The translations under genes and the position numbers were made by a program. A stretch of 64,000 bases of DNA from Nitronereus sp964503895 (GTDB lineage: Bacteria; Nitrospirota; Nitrospiria; Nitrospirales; UBA8639). Positions 9,620-18,854 of the stretch are shown here, one piece after another; within the stretch, counting starts at the first letter, position 1, and each line of letters opens with the position of its first letter. Location of the stretch: contig CAZDCF010000004.1 of assembly GCA_964503895.1 (NCBI GenBank), positions 29,426 through 93,425 of the forward strand, written 5' to 3'. The notes below the pieces were generated by a model. The model was not told the origin of the DNA and made no database searches. It worked only from the letters and a program-made list of their open reading frames with translations.

Positions 9620-10261
9620 CTATAGGTACTCATCGATGTAATACGTAATCCCGATCGATCCAAGGACAGCATTGATACCAGTATTCCGCCTGCCAATGCC
9701 CGCATTGGAAATATGATGTAATTTCAACGAGCCGGTCACAGCAAACTCTTGTGTTATAAAATATTCCAAACCTGGTCCGGTTTCCAGCAAAAATTCAAGG
9801 GGAGTACTTTGTTCAGAAATTCGTGGAGCCAGGTCAGTCCAGGAAACGCCCATGCCAAAATCCCAGTATGGCATCCAGCTTCCAAATTCCAAGAAGTTAT
9901 ACCTTCCAACAATAGAAAAGCCTAAGAGAGTGGCACTAAATGGTTCATGAAAACTTGCGACAACCGGTTCTCCAAGGACTTCAACTGCCCCACTGAATAA
10001 GCCTAAGCCAATTTTATCCGTAACCACGACACCAATCTGAGGTAAGATAAAAAGTGCGCTTCGATTGGGATTGTTAGAATTACCCAAGCCCGTGAATGCC
10101 TGCCAATATCCTGCCTGAATCCCAATCTCGGCTGTGCCGAACTTAACGATATTTTGGGCTTCAGGCTCAGCAAATGTTCGGGTTGGCAAACCGGCTAACA
10201 AGCCCATCAACACGAAAGCCACAAGCCCTCTTTTCCAGACCTGATTCATTAAGCTTTTCAT
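9620..10261 (-). CDS. PagL-like lipid A 3-O-deacylase (acyloxyacyl hydrolase family), outer membrane
   Basis: 213 aa with an N-terminal signal peptide (hydrophobic VAFVLMGLLAGLPTRTFA, likely cut before EPEAQ), then alternating beta-barrel-like strands. Near the C-terminus HHISNAGIGRRNTGIN carries the PagL catalytic pattern H-x-S-N with the downstream N-x-G-x-N; the active His and Ser are about H183 and S185. PagL removes the 3-O acyl chain of lipid A in the outer leaflet, altering LPS. The last residues (ITYYIDEYL) end in an aromatic-rich strand, as outer-membrane barrels do. The family match rests on the short catalytic motif and topology, since overall sequence in this family is weakly conserved. 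Confidence 0.72.
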   Translation of the reverse strand: MKSLMNQVWKRGLVAFVLMGLLAGLPTRTFAEPEAQNIVKFGTAEIGIQAGYWQAFTGLGNSNNPNRSALFILPQIGVVVTDKIGLGLFSGAVEVLGEPVVASFHEPFSATLLGFSIVGRYNFLEFGSWMPYWDFGMGVSWTDLAPRISEQSTPLEFLLETGPGLEYFITQEFAVTGSLKLHHISNAGIGRRNTGINAVLGSIGITYYIDEYL

Positions 10262-10435
10262 CCACTATCGCCACTTCTTTCAAACATTTATTTCTTGACA
10301 ACACGTCGGACCGGCATCTTACAGATCTTAAAAATGGCAATCAACCGCCGGAAAATCCAAAGACTTTTTCCAAACTTTCCATCACCCTCCCTAGAAGCTT
10401 GCAACTACTTGTAGTTTCCCATACCGTACCGCGTC

Positions 10436-12034
10436 ATGCCAAAAAAATGTGTGTGGTTTTATTGTCTGCTTACCGGTGCAACGTATTCTATCTCCGTTTC
10501 TAACCTTCTTGAAGGGTTCCAATGGGGAAGTCTTGCGTGGATCGCGCTATTACCTCTACATCGCGTACTGCTCAATGTCACAGTTCGACAGGCTTTTGCC
10601 CGCGGCTGGCTGGCAGGATTTTTTGCGTTTGTGGGAACCATGTATTGGGTCGTGGTCGCAATGCATTTGTATGGGAAAGTTCCGCTTCCAATAAGTATTG
10701 CAATTATGTTCCTGTTGACCACCTACTTGGGTATCTTTGTAGGGATATACGCCTGGGGCTTTGTCTGGATTGAACAACGCTGGGCAACCGTAGCTTGGAT
10801 CCTAGCACCATGCTTATGGGTTTCGTTGGAATTTTTACGAACTTTTGCGTTTAGCGGATTGCCATGGGGATTGTTGGGGTATTCTCAGTTTAAATGGCTT
10901 CCCATCATTCAGGTTGCCAATATTACCAGCGTGTATGGTGTTTCGTTTTTGATTGTGCTAGTCAATGTTTCACTCTTTTTTTTACTTCGTTGGATCTTAA
11001 CGAAAAAACCGAGCCGCGACTCACTTTTACAACCGTGGATTCCCCTTGCCACAGCGGCGATAATTGTTCTTGTGGTCTGGTTGTACGGTTTTAACCAACT
11101 TACTGCTCCCTCTTCGGAAAGCCTAAATGTGGGTATCGTCCAAGCCAATATTGAGCAAACTCATAAGTGGGACACAGATTACCGATTAGACACGATCGAA
11201 CGATATGCTCGTTTGACTAGAACCGTCATTCCAGATTCCGACTTTATCCTCTGGCCTGAGGCCGCGACACCTTTTTTGTTTGAAAACGAAATCGGCTACC
11301 AATCGTTTGTCGTGAAAATGATTCAGCAAGCACAGATACCTCTAGTATTTGGAAGCCCAACACTTCGTCGTCATGACGATGGCAAGCCTTATTTGTTGAA
11401 TAGCGCCTACGTACTCTCTCCTTCCGGGGAAATTACTGGACGATATGACAAGCAACACCTCGTGCCATTTGGCGAATATATACCACTCAAAAAAATTCTC
11501 TTTTTTCTGGAAAAATTAGTCGTAGGTATTGGGGATTTTCAGCCAGGCTCAGGTCCGACTTTGTTGTCCATTCCTTATCATTCTGGCCAAAAGGAAGCAA
11601 AGTTTGGCATGGCCATTTGCTATGAGGTCATTTTTCCCAATCTCGTCCGCCAGCTGGTTAATGAAGGTGCAAATTTTTTAGTGACGATTACCAATGATGC
11701 TTGGTTTGGTAACACCATAGCTCCCTATCAACATTTTGCCATGGTGGTATTCCGCGCTGTGGAAAATCGCATGGCCTTTGCCCGCGCGGCCAATACTGGT
11801 GTCTCCGGGTTTGTCGACCCAACAGGGCACATTTACGCACCCGTACCAATATTTACGGAAGAGTCCTTCTTCGGGAGCATTTCTCTTGGCAAACCAACCA
11901 CTTTTTATACGCAATTTGGTGATGTGTTTGCCTGGACCTGTGTTATAATCAGCCTGCTTTTGTTATGGTTTACCAAATTCTTCCGCCACCCAACCGTGGC
12001 AGATACCGTCTTTCAGTACCCAACAAAACGTTAA
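10436..12034 (+). CDS. lnt: Apolipoprotein N-acyltransferase
   Basis: Inner-membrane enzyme that adds the third acyl chain to the N-terminal cysteine of lipoproteins, the last maturation step before Lol sorting. The N-terminal ~210 residues contain several membrane segments. The periplasmic nitrilase domain follows with the catalytic triad visible as Glu275 (WPEAATPF), Lys339 (KQHLVPFGEYIP) and Cys395 (AICYEVIFP). A final membrane helix sits near the C-terminus. Its 532 aa are typical. Lipoprotein-release genes lolC and lolD lie downstream on the same strand, which fits the pathway. There is no obvious ribosome binding site before the chosen ATG. Confidence 0.94.
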   Translation: MPKKCVWFYCLLTGATYSISVSNLLEGFQWGSLAWIALLPLHRVLLNVTVRQAFARGWLAGFFAFVGTMYWVVVAMHLYGKVPLPISIAIMFLLTTYLGIFVGIYAWGFVWIEQRWATVAWILAPCLWVSLEFLRTFAFSGLPWGLLGYSQFKWLPIIQVANITSVYGVSFLIVLVNVSLFFLLRWILTKKPSRDSLLQPWIPLATAAIIVLVVWLYGFNQLTAPSSESLNVGIVQANIEQTHKWDTDYRLDTIERYARLTRTVIPDSDFILWPEAATPFLFENEIGYQSFVVKMIQQAQIPLVFGSPTLRRHDDGKPYLLNSAYVLSPSGEITGRYDKQHLVPFGEYIPLKKILFFLEKLVVGIGDFQPGSGPTLLSIPYHSGQKEAKFGMAICYEVIFPNLVRQLVNEGANFLVTITNDAWFGNTIAPYQHFAMVVFRAVENRMAFARAANTGVSGFVDPTGHIYAPVPIFTEESFFGSISLGKPTTFYTQFGDVFAWTCVIISLLLLWFTKFFRHPTVADTVFQYPTKR

Positions 12035-12052
12035 CCACAAAAGGAGTGAATC

Positions 12053-13166
12053 ATGCTTGACGATATTCGCGGCCGTTTGCAAACTACAGGAGAACAAATC
12101 CAGGACTTACGGAGGCGTCTTTGACCTACCTCGACTTCTCAATGAGTTAGAAGAACTCGAACAGGAAAGCGCACAGCCTGACTTTTGGCAAAACACAGAA
12201 CTGGCGACTAAGATCGGCCGCCGCAAAGCCAGTATTGAACGCAATATCTCCCGCATCACCGAATTTGAACACCAGCAAGTAGATTTAGAAGCTACGCTGG
12301 AATTGGTTGGTGAAGAAGACGATCCTGACCTTCAAGCCGAACTGACCCAAGGCATTCAAAAACTCGAAACTGCTCTAGACAAACTCAGTACAGAGCAATT
12401 GTTGTCTGATGAGCACGATTACAACTCAGCAATTCTCGGGGTCAATCCCGGCGCTGGAGGGACAGAATCACAAGACTGGGCGCAAATGCTCATGCGAATG
12501 TTTGTCCGGTGGGCTGAGCAACGGGCATTTAAGGTAAATACCATAGATTTGCAACCTGGTGACGAGGCCGGCATAAAGAGTGTCACACTGAGCATCGAGG
12601 GGGAATACGCTTACGGATATTTGAAGTCAGAGGCAGGCGTACATCGATTGGTTCGCATTTCGCCCTTTGACGCAAACAAACGCCGTCATACATCCTTTGC
12701 TGCCGTGTCGGTGTATCCTGAACTAGACGACAACGTGGAAGTAGTAATTGACGACAAAGACTTGAGAATTGATGTATTTCGGTCGGGAGGTGCAGGTGGT
12801 CAAAACGTCAACAAAGTCGAAACCGCAATTCGCATGACGCATATTCCCACGGGTATCGTTGTCCAATGTCAAAACGAACGTTCTCAGCTTCAAAATCGAA
12901 TGGGCGCCATGCGTGTGCTTAAGGCTAGACTCTTTGAATTAGAGCAACGAAAAAAAGAAGCAGAGTTTCAAAATATAGTTGGTGAAAAAAAAGATATTGC
13001 ATGGGGCAGCCAGATTCGATCCTATGTATTTCAGCCCTATCAGATGGTTAAAGACCATCGAACGAATCAAGAGTCAGGCAATGTCAACACTGTCATGGAT
13101 GGAGATCTCGACCCATTCATCGAGGCGTATCTAAAACAAAAAATGGCGAATGCTTCACACAAGTAA
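12053..13166 (+). CDS. prfB: Peptide chain release factor 2, with programmed +1 frameshift
   Basis: RF2 recognises UGA/UAA stop codons and triggers peptide release. The gene starts at ATG 12053 (AGGAG upstream), reads 23 codons (MLDDIRGRLQ...LRRRL), meets an in-frame UGA at 12122, and continues in the +1 frame to give about 370 aa. The main part has the SPF stop-codon-reading tripeptide (RISPFDANKR) and the GGQ peptidyl-transferase loop (SGGAGGQNVNK). Conceptual translation of the downstream frame alone gives a wrong N-terminus. The shift makes RF2 regulate itself: low RF2 slows UGA termination and favours shifting. lysS follows 56 nt later. Confidence 0.96.
12111..12125 (+). promoter_or_regulatory. 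prfB programmed +1 frameshift site
   Basis: The mRNA reads GGAGG-CGU-CUU-UGA-C. An internal Shine-Dalgarno-like GGAGG ends three bases before the slippery CUU, which is followed by the UGA stop and a C. This is the same arrangement and spacing as the well-known E. coli site. Slipping one base from CUU to UUU gives Asp (GAC) and restores the long frame. Confidence 0.95.
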
Positions 13167-13222
13167 CAATCTTTTAATCAAAGCCCAACAGGGCATGATT
13201 TTATAGATACTGGATCTACCGC

Positions 13223-14710
13223 ATGGAAGAATTAAACGAACAACGCGCACAACGAATTCAAAAACTCGGCACATTGAAAGACATGGGCGTTCAGCCCTAT
13301 GGTACTCGCTTCGATGTAACACACAACATCGAACCATTGTTGGCTGCTCATAGTAGCAAAACTAATGAGGAACTGGATGAACGCAAAATCGAATGTCGTG
13401 TTGCTGGCCGCATTGTAGCCCTTCGTCGATTTGGCAAAGCTGCGTTTGCCTCGCTCCAAGATACAGCTCATCGTCTGCAAGTGTATCTAAAAAAAGACAT
13501 ACTCGGCGATGAGGGATTCCGGCTTTCCAAAGAATTAGATTTGGGTGATTGGATTGGTGTAGAAGGTCATTTGTTCCGCACAAAAACGGATGAGCTAACC
13601 ATAGAAGTACAGAAACTCACCTTTCTAGCGAAAGGCCTTCGTCCCCTCCCAGAGAAATGGCATGGATTGACTGACATTGAAACCCGGTACCGGCAACGAT
13701 ATGTGGATTTGATTGCCAATCCCGATGTCCATAAGATTTTTGAGACCAGAAGCCGATTGATCACCAGCATTCGCAATTATTTCACCGATCAAGGATTTCT
13801 CGAAGTCGAGACCCCCATGATGCATCCAATTCCTGGAGGGGCCACAGCCAAACCATTTGTCACGCATCATAATGCCCTGAGCACGGACTTGTATTTGCGG
13901 ATTGCGCCAGAACTCTATCTAAAGCGTTTAATTGTCGGCGGGTTTAAACAAATTTTTGAAATCAATCGAAATTTCCGAAATGAAGGAATTTCCACGATTC
14001 ATAATCCCGAATTCACTATGCTAGAGTTTTATCAAGCGTACGCAGATTACCATGATCTTATGGCGTTAACTGAAGACCTGTTTAGCAAACTCGCAGAGGA
14101 CATCTGTGGAAAAACAACTTTAGAATACCAAGGCCAAACCATTGATCTCACACCCCCATGGCGTCGACTTCCTTATTTTGAAGCCATATTAGAATACAAT
14201 CAGCTTGATCGAAAGGTCCTAGAAAATCGCGAAGCAGCCGAGGCCATAGCCAAACAACTTAATTTGGATATTCCTAAAGGTGCTACACATATGGGCATCT
14301 TGAACTCAATCTTTGAAGAAACTGTAGAAACGAAATTGATTCAACCCACATTCATTACCGATTATCCAACGGAAATCTCACCACTCTCTCGACGTAAAGA
14401 TTCGAACCCGACACTAACTGACAGATTCGAATTGTTTATTGCCACACGGGAACTCGCCAATGGATTTTCCGAGCTTAATGATCCGATTGATCAACGCCAA
14501 AGATTTGAAGAACAAGTAGCCCAACGCGAGGCGGGTAACGACGAAGCCCATTATCTAGACGAAGATTTTGTCCGTGCATTGGAATACGGCATGCCGCCCA
14601 CAGCCGGTGAAGGTATTGGCATCGACCGCATGGTCATGCTTTTTACCAACCAAGCGTCCATCCGCGATGTCATTCTCTTCCCACTGCTCAGGCCGGAGAA
14701 ACATACGTGA
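13223..14710 (+). CDS. lysS: Lysyl-tRNA synthetase, class II
   Basis: Charges tRNA-Lys. The N-terminal OB-fold anticodon-binding domain (GRIVALRRFGKAAFASLQD) is followed by the class II core: motif 1 around FLEVETPMMHPIPGGATAKP, motif 2 with FEINRNFRNEGISTIHNPEF, and motif 3 with GIGIDRMVMLF near the C-terminus. Length 495 aa is standard. The stop codon overlaps the GTG start of the next gene by 4 nt, suggesting translational coupling with the lipoprotein-release permease. The prfB-lysS-lol order recurs in many bacteria (established knowledge). Confidence 0.97.
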   Translation: MEELNEQRAQRIQKLGTLKDMGVQPYGTRFDVTHNIEPLLAAHSSKTNEELDERKIECRVAGRIVALRRFGKAAFASLQDTAHRLQVYLKKDILGDEGFRLSKELDLGDWIGVEGHLFRTKTDELTIEVQKLTFLAKGLRPLPEKWHGLTDIETRYRQRYVDLIANPDVHKIFETRSRLITSIRNYFTDQGFLEVETPMMHPIPGGATAKPFVTHHNALSTDLYLRIAPELYLKRLIVGGFKQIFEINRNFRNEGISTIHNPEFTMLEFYQAYADYHDLMALTEDLFSKLAEDICGKTTLEYQGQTIDLTPPWRRLPYFEAILEYNQLDRKVLENREAAEAIAKQLNLDIPKGATHMGILNSIFEETVETKLIQPTFITDYPTEISPLSRRKDSNPTLTDRFELFIATRELANGFSELNDPIDQRQRFEEQVAQREAGNDEAHYLDEDFVRALEYGMPPTAGEGIGIDRMVMLFTNQASIRDVILFPLLRPEKHT

Positions 14711-15966
14711 CCCTACCCTACGAAATTTTTGTGGGCCTTCGTTACCTTCGAGCGAAGCGTCGCACTCGAACCATTTCCTTTAACACCTTCATTTCCATCA
14801 CAGGGATTACTCTTGGGGTAGCCGCACTCATTGGTACACTGGGCATCATGACAGGTTTTAAAGAAGACATGCAGGCCAAAATTCTTGGCACAACATCCCA
14901 CGTCGTAGTTCAAGAACGCGAGCAACAATCCATGGTGGGGCACACAGCCCTCGTGACTAAAGTCGAGGAAGTGCCTGGGGTCATTGCTGCAACACCCTAT
15001 ATTTTCAAGCAAGTGTTGCTGTCTTCGAAAACCGGAGTCCAGGGTATTATCCTTCGCGGCATTGACCCAGTCAAAGAACCAAAGGTCACGAAAGTCGCAG
15101 CCAATATCAAACACGGGCAGATTGATGATTTGGCGAGTCCGCCTATGTTTGAGAGAAAAAACCGTACAGTCGCAAAGACAAAACCAGGTATTATTTTAGG
15201 AAAGGAATTAGCGCTACGCCTTGGATTATTTGTGGGAAATAATGTCAATGTGGTGTCTCCGGTTGGTCCCATTAGCGCATTAGGAATGACGCCAAAAATT
15301 CGACCCTTTCAAGTTGTAGGCATCTTTGAATCAGGAATGTATGAATACGATTCCTCCATGGCCTATATTTCCCTGCAAGAAGCCCAAAAGTTTTTCAGTT
15401 TGGGTAACAGCGTGACCGGCATTCAAGTCAAAGTTCAAGACGTGTTCACCGCCAATGAAACCGCTTCCCACATCGAAGAGTCACTGGGCATTGATTATTC
15501 AGCAAGGGATTGGATGGATCTGAACCGTAATCTTTTCTCCGCACTCAAGCTTGAAAAAACTATGATGTTTCTTTTACTCGTTCTCATCACCTTGGTGGCA
15601 TCCTTCAATATCGTGGGCACCCTCACGATGATCGTGAACGAAAAACAACGGGAGATCGCCATCCTTAAAGCAGTAGGCGCGACCCCCAAAGCTATCATGC
15701 GAATTTTCATGCTAAACGGGTTGGTCATTGGTCTAACCGGAACCATTATTGGCATTCCTCTGGGGTATGCTTTTCTGTGGCTGATCGAAAACTACTTTAC
15801 GTTTGACCAAACCGTGTACTACATCTCCCACATCCCAGTTCACGTCAAAGCCTTGGATGTGATTCTGGTAGCTTGCTCCGCCATTCTTATCAGTTTTGCT
15901 GCCACGATTTACCCATCCTGGCAAGCTGCGAAACTCGAACCCGTGAGTGCCCTACGGTATGAATAA
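14707..15966 (+). CDS. lolC: Lipoprotein-releasing ABC transporter permease (LolC/LolE family)
   Basis: Inner-membrane permease that, with LolD, extracts outer-membrane lipoproteins and passes them to the periplasmic carrier. At 419 aa it has the expected layout: a cytoplasmic RYLRAKRRTR start, one N-terminal membrane helix, a large periplasmic MacB-like domain (about 45-265), then three membrane helices in an FtsX domain including VNEKQREIAILKAVGATPKA. Only one permease gene is present, so the complex may be a homodimer (LolF type); a partner elsewhere cannot be excluded. It starts at GTG inside the lysS stop, and its TAA overlaps the lolD ATG by one base. Confidence 0.9.
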   Translation: MTLPYEIFVGLRYLRAKRRTRTISFNTFISITGITLGVAALIGTLGIMTGFKEDMQAKILGTTSHVVVQEREQQSMVGHTALVTKVEEVPGVIAATPYIFKQVLLSSKTGVQGIILRGIDPVKEPKVTKVAANIKHGQIDDLASPPMFERKNRTVAKTKPGIILGKELALRLGLFVGNNVNVVSPVGPISALGMTPKIRPFQVVGIFESGMYEYDSSMAYISLQEAQKFFSLGNSVTGIQVKVQDVFTANETASHIEESLGIDYSARDWMDLNRNLFSALKLEKTMMFLLLVLITLVASFNIVGTLTMIVNEKQREIAILKAVGATPKAIMRIFMLNGLVIGLTGTIIGIPLGYAFLWLIENYFTFDQTVYYISHIPVHVKALDVILVACSAILISFAATIYPSWQAAKLEPVSALRYE

Positions 15967-16676
15967 TGGTAATGCCGCCTTCTAACACAAATAGCCCATT
16001 CCTCGAGGTAAACGATGTCTACAAATCGTTCCAACTTGGCAGTCAAACCGTAAACGTGTTGAACGGGATTAACCTGACCCTTCAACGGGGAGAAATGCTT
16101 GCGATGATCGGAGCATCCGGGGCAGGGAAAAGTACCATTCTGCATATACTGGGCACACTCAACCAACCTACACAAGGCACCGTATTGTACGAAGGCCAAG
16201 ATGTTTTTCGCTTATCTGAAAACGATTTGGCCAACTTCAGAAATCGCCGAATCGGGTTCGTATTTCAATTTCATCATCTACTGCCAGAATTCACGGCTCT
16301 TGAAAATACCTACCTACCTGCACTGATACAGAAGCGGCCCAAACAAGAAATGATGCAAGAAGCTACCTCTCTGCTGGACGAGGTAGGACTAGGTCACCGC
16401 CTGCATCACAAACCCGGGGAATTATCTGGGGGGGAACAACAGCGCGTAGCTCTGGCTCGGGCATTAATTCAAAACCCTGACCTAGTCTTGGCTGACGAAC
16501 CAACCGGAAACTTAGATGCTCGCACGGGAGAAACCGTTTTTGAACTCTTGCACGAATTGAATCAAAAACGAAACACGGCCTTCATCATTGTGACACACAA
16601 CGAACGCCTGTACGAACAAACGGACCGCTTGGTTCATATGGTGGATGGGAGAATCGAGAATACAGAAGGGGCCTAA
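15966..16676 (+). CDS. lolD: Lipoprotein-releasing ABC transporter ATP-binding protein
   Basis: Cytoplasmic ATPase powering lipoprotein release. It has Walker A GASGAGKST, a Q-loop (FVFQFHHLLPEFTALEN), the ABC signature LSGGEQQRVALARAL and Walker B LVLADEPTGNLD, followed by the switch histidine (VTHNE). The FHHLLPEFTALEN stretch is characteristic of LolD within the MacB/LolD/FtsE group. Its 236 aa are typical. It is joined to the permease gene by a TAATG overlap, and its end converges on the coiled-coil lipoprotein gene. Confidence 0.94.
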   Translation: MVMPPSNTNSPFLEVNDVYKSFQLGSQTVNVLNGINLTLQRGEMLAMIGASGAGKSTILHILGTLNQPTQGTVLYEGQDVFRLSENDLANFRNRRIGFVFQFHHLLPEFTALENTYLPALIQKRPKQEMMQEATSLLDEVGLGHRLHHKPGELSGGEQQRVALARALIQNPDLVLADEPTGNLDARTGETVFELLHELNQKRNTAFIIVTHNERLYEQTDRLVHMVDGRIENTEGA

Positions 16677-16716
16677 AACATGAATAGAGTTTTGCCTTCT
16701 TCTAGCTCTTCACGCT

Positions 16717-17466
16717 TTATTTTGGCACTGCGGTAATCCTGTCCTTAATCGCATCAAATGTAGCTCTTGGCACAACCTTTTTGGCGACTAATTCTCCCCG
16801 AAGACGATACGGACGATTAGCAATAACCTTTTCAGCCATGTTTTTCGTGAGCCCCAAAAACAAGACCAAATCATTCGCCGTGGCTGTATTAATATTCACG
16901 GGAGCAAGGGAGCGCTTGACAGGCTTCGAAACCCTCGCAGGTTTTGTTGGAGACAGAGGGCTTTGAGTAGACATAGTCTTAGGCTCCTCAGCTGTCTTTC
17001 CGACCTTCACCTGACGTGCCTTCTTTAGTTCTTTCTGGTAGCGCTGAACCGTATTCTTGAGTGCTCTATTTTGACTTTTGATTTTTTGGTATTCCTGCTG
17101 AAGCTTTCTATCCCTGGCCACCAACATCTGACTTTCCTTTACCATCTCGGCATTCCGAACAGACAACAATTCACGCTCACTTTCCCGGCCGTCCTTAATG
17201 CGTTGAATTTCCGAGGCCATCATTTCTAAATCCATAGCCACTTTTTCATTTTCATCTTTCAACCTGTCATTTTCTTGCTCCACGGCCTCCTGCATCATTC
17301 TGCTTTTTTCAAACTCGATCTTTGCAGACTCCATATCAGCCATCGCAGCTTCGTATTTCTTTTTGGAAACCACACAGCCGCTTAGCATCATGCTCACCAT
17401 GAGCGCTAAGCTGACTACCATTCGAAGTTGAATGACTCGTTTACCTTCAGTATGAATCCTGTTCAT
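16717..17466 (-). CDS. Coiled-coil lipoprotein with C-terminal ComEA-like helix-hairpin-helix domain
   Basis: 249 aa. A lipoprotein signal (hydrophobic VVSLALMVSMM, lipobox LSGC) predicts lipid anchoring. Residues from about 35 to 150 form a long charged heptad-like coiled coil. A Pro/Ser/Lys-rich linker leads to the C-terminal VNINTATANDLVLFLGLTKN, which matches the NINTA-type helix-hairpin-helix of ComEA/T2SK-like proteins. HhH domains often bind DNA, but in envelope proteins they can act structurally. I recognise no named gene. Convergent with lolD, 40 nt apart. Confidence 0.75.
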   Translation of the reverse strand: MNRIHTEGKRVIQLRMVVSLALMVSMMLSGCVVSKKKYEAAMADMESAKIEFEKSRMMQEAVEQENDRLKDENEKVAMDLEMMASEIQRIKDGRESERELLSVRNAEMVKESQMLVARDRKLQQEYQKIKSQNRALKNTVQRYQKELKKARQVKVGKTAEEPKTMSTQSPLSPTKPARVSKPVKRSLAPVNINTATANDLVLFLGLTKNMAEKVIANRPYRLRGELVAKKVVPRATFDAIKDRITAVPK

Positions 17467-17771
17467 CTTTCCCTCATTGCATCAAAAAGGTTGTATTCAT
17501 TGAATCACGGCCTTAGACTTATGCAGTTTAGTCACCTAAGAGTCGTAGCAGGAAACTTAAAGAGACAACGCTAACTCAAAGGACCCCTTGCCAGGTAGAA
17601 GATCCTAGCATGAAATGGGAATGGTCTTTTGTCAATAGCTAAGGGCAACGACTGGAATAGGCCAGGGCAACACTCTCCCCTCTATTTCACAAACAAAATA
17701 ATCGAAAGAATCTTTTCAGGCTTCCCCACCTCGCAAAAATTTCACAAAATTCCCCAGGATAAACTCGTTCA
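17467..17771. other. Non-coding region between divergent genes
   Basis: About 305 nt between the coiled-coil lipoprotein gene (minus) and uppP (plus). An AGGA-type site precedes uppP. I see no small gene with a good start site, no tRNA and no strong hairpin here. Confidence 0.45.
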
Positions 17772-18656
17772 ATGGAAAAATTTGGACTAGGATCAGCTGC
17801 GCTTCTCGGATTTTTAGAAGGCCTCACCGAATATTTGCCTGTCTCCTCAACGGGCCATCTCATTCTTATGGGTCATTGGCTTGGGTTCACCGGGAATATA
17901 GCCATCAGTGTAGATATCTGCATTCAAATAGGTGCGGTCTTGGCAGTGGTTTTCTATGAACGCGAAAAAATCCTTGGGCTCCTGCGCAATGGGTTTCAAG
18001 AACAACAGGAATTTCGCAAGGGCCTGAGAGGCAACACGAAAACAGAACACGCTCAATCATGGCAAGCCTATCTTCGACAATCCGCTCAACAACATCGCAA
18101 CATGTGGTTCCTGCTGGGCCTCAGCGCCGCATTTATCCCCGCGGCAATAGTTGGCCTTCTTACTCATAATTGGATTGAAGAACATCTCTTTTCAGCTAAA
18201 ACCGTGGCAATAAGCTTAATAATCGGTGGGATAATCATCCTGATGGTAGAAACCTGGCCCAAATGCGTGAGCATCACTCAGCTCGAACACGTTGGACTCC
18301 CGGCAGCTGTAGGCATCGGGGTGGCACAATGCGTCGCGTTGATACCAGGCATGTCCCGATCTGGCTCAACCATAGTCGGAGGATTGCTAATTGGACTAGA
18401 TCGAAAGGTTGCCACGGAATTTTCCTTCTTTCTTGCCATACCCACGATGTTTGCCGCCACCGGCTACAAACTCATTCAATCATTTCACCTGTTTAGTGCA
18501 AACGATATGTTCGCCTTGCTAATCGGTATGTTCGTATCGTTTGTCGTAGCCTGGGCCGTCATCGGGTCCTTTTTAACCTACGTCAAACGACACACTCTCA
18601 AAGTGTTCGGCTACTACCGGATAACCCTAGGAGCCCTCATCCTCTTGATCCTTTAA
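17772..18656 (+). CDS. uppP: Undecaprenyl-diphosphatase
   Basis: Integral membrane enzyme (BacA family) that dephosphorylates undecaprenyl diphosphate to recycle the lipid carrier for peptidoglycan and O-antigen. Signatures are the first consensus GFLEGLTEYLPVSSTGHLIL near the N-terminus and the second, IPGMSRSGSTIVGGLLIGLD, in the C-terminal half. It is strongly hydrophobic, with repeated membrane helices. At 294 aa the length is within the family range. It stands alone, followed by a small hairpin with a T-rich tail. Overexpression in this family gives bacitracin resistance (family knowledge). Confidence 0.96.
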   Translation: MEKFGLGSAALLGFLEGLTEYLPVSSTGHLILMGHWLGFTGNIAISVDICIQIGAVLAVVFYEREKILGLLRNGFQEQQEFRKGLRGNTKTEHAQSWQAYLRQSAQQHRNMWFLLGLSAAFIPAAIVGLLTHNWIEEHLFSAKTVAISLIIGGIIILMVETWPKCVSITQLEHVGLPAAVGIGVAQCVALIPGMSRSGSTIVGGLLIGLDRKVATEFSFFLAIPTMFAATGYKLIQSFHLFSANDMFALLIGMFVSFVVAWAVIGSFLTYVKRHTLKVFGYYRITLGALILLIL

Positions 18657-18676
18657 ACCCGCTCTATCCCTTAGCC

Positions 18677-18698
18677 AGAATGCTAACATTCTTCTTTT
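18677..18698 (+). terminator. Candidate intrinsic terminator after uppP
   Basis: AGAATG-CTAA-CATTCT forms a 6-bp stem with a tetraloop and is followed by TCTTTT, 20 nt after the uppP stop. The stem is short and A/T-containing, so it would be weak. Confidence 0.45.
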
Positions 18699-18854
18699 AG
18701 TTAGTTATCGAAGTTCCCCTCTCATGTATGATGGCGAATAAGCTTTTTGTCAACAGTGCCACGGGAATGATAATAAATAGTGCCAGCACATAGAGGAGCC
18801 TGATCTACTTTAAGAAAACAGTTTTATGCCATTCATTTATTAGGGAGGAAACAT

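Noticed and set aside
12057..12122. Alternative prfB start (MTIFAAVCKL...)
   Set aside because: Produced by reading the +1 frame before the shift site; the true N-terminus begins at 12053 in frame 0.
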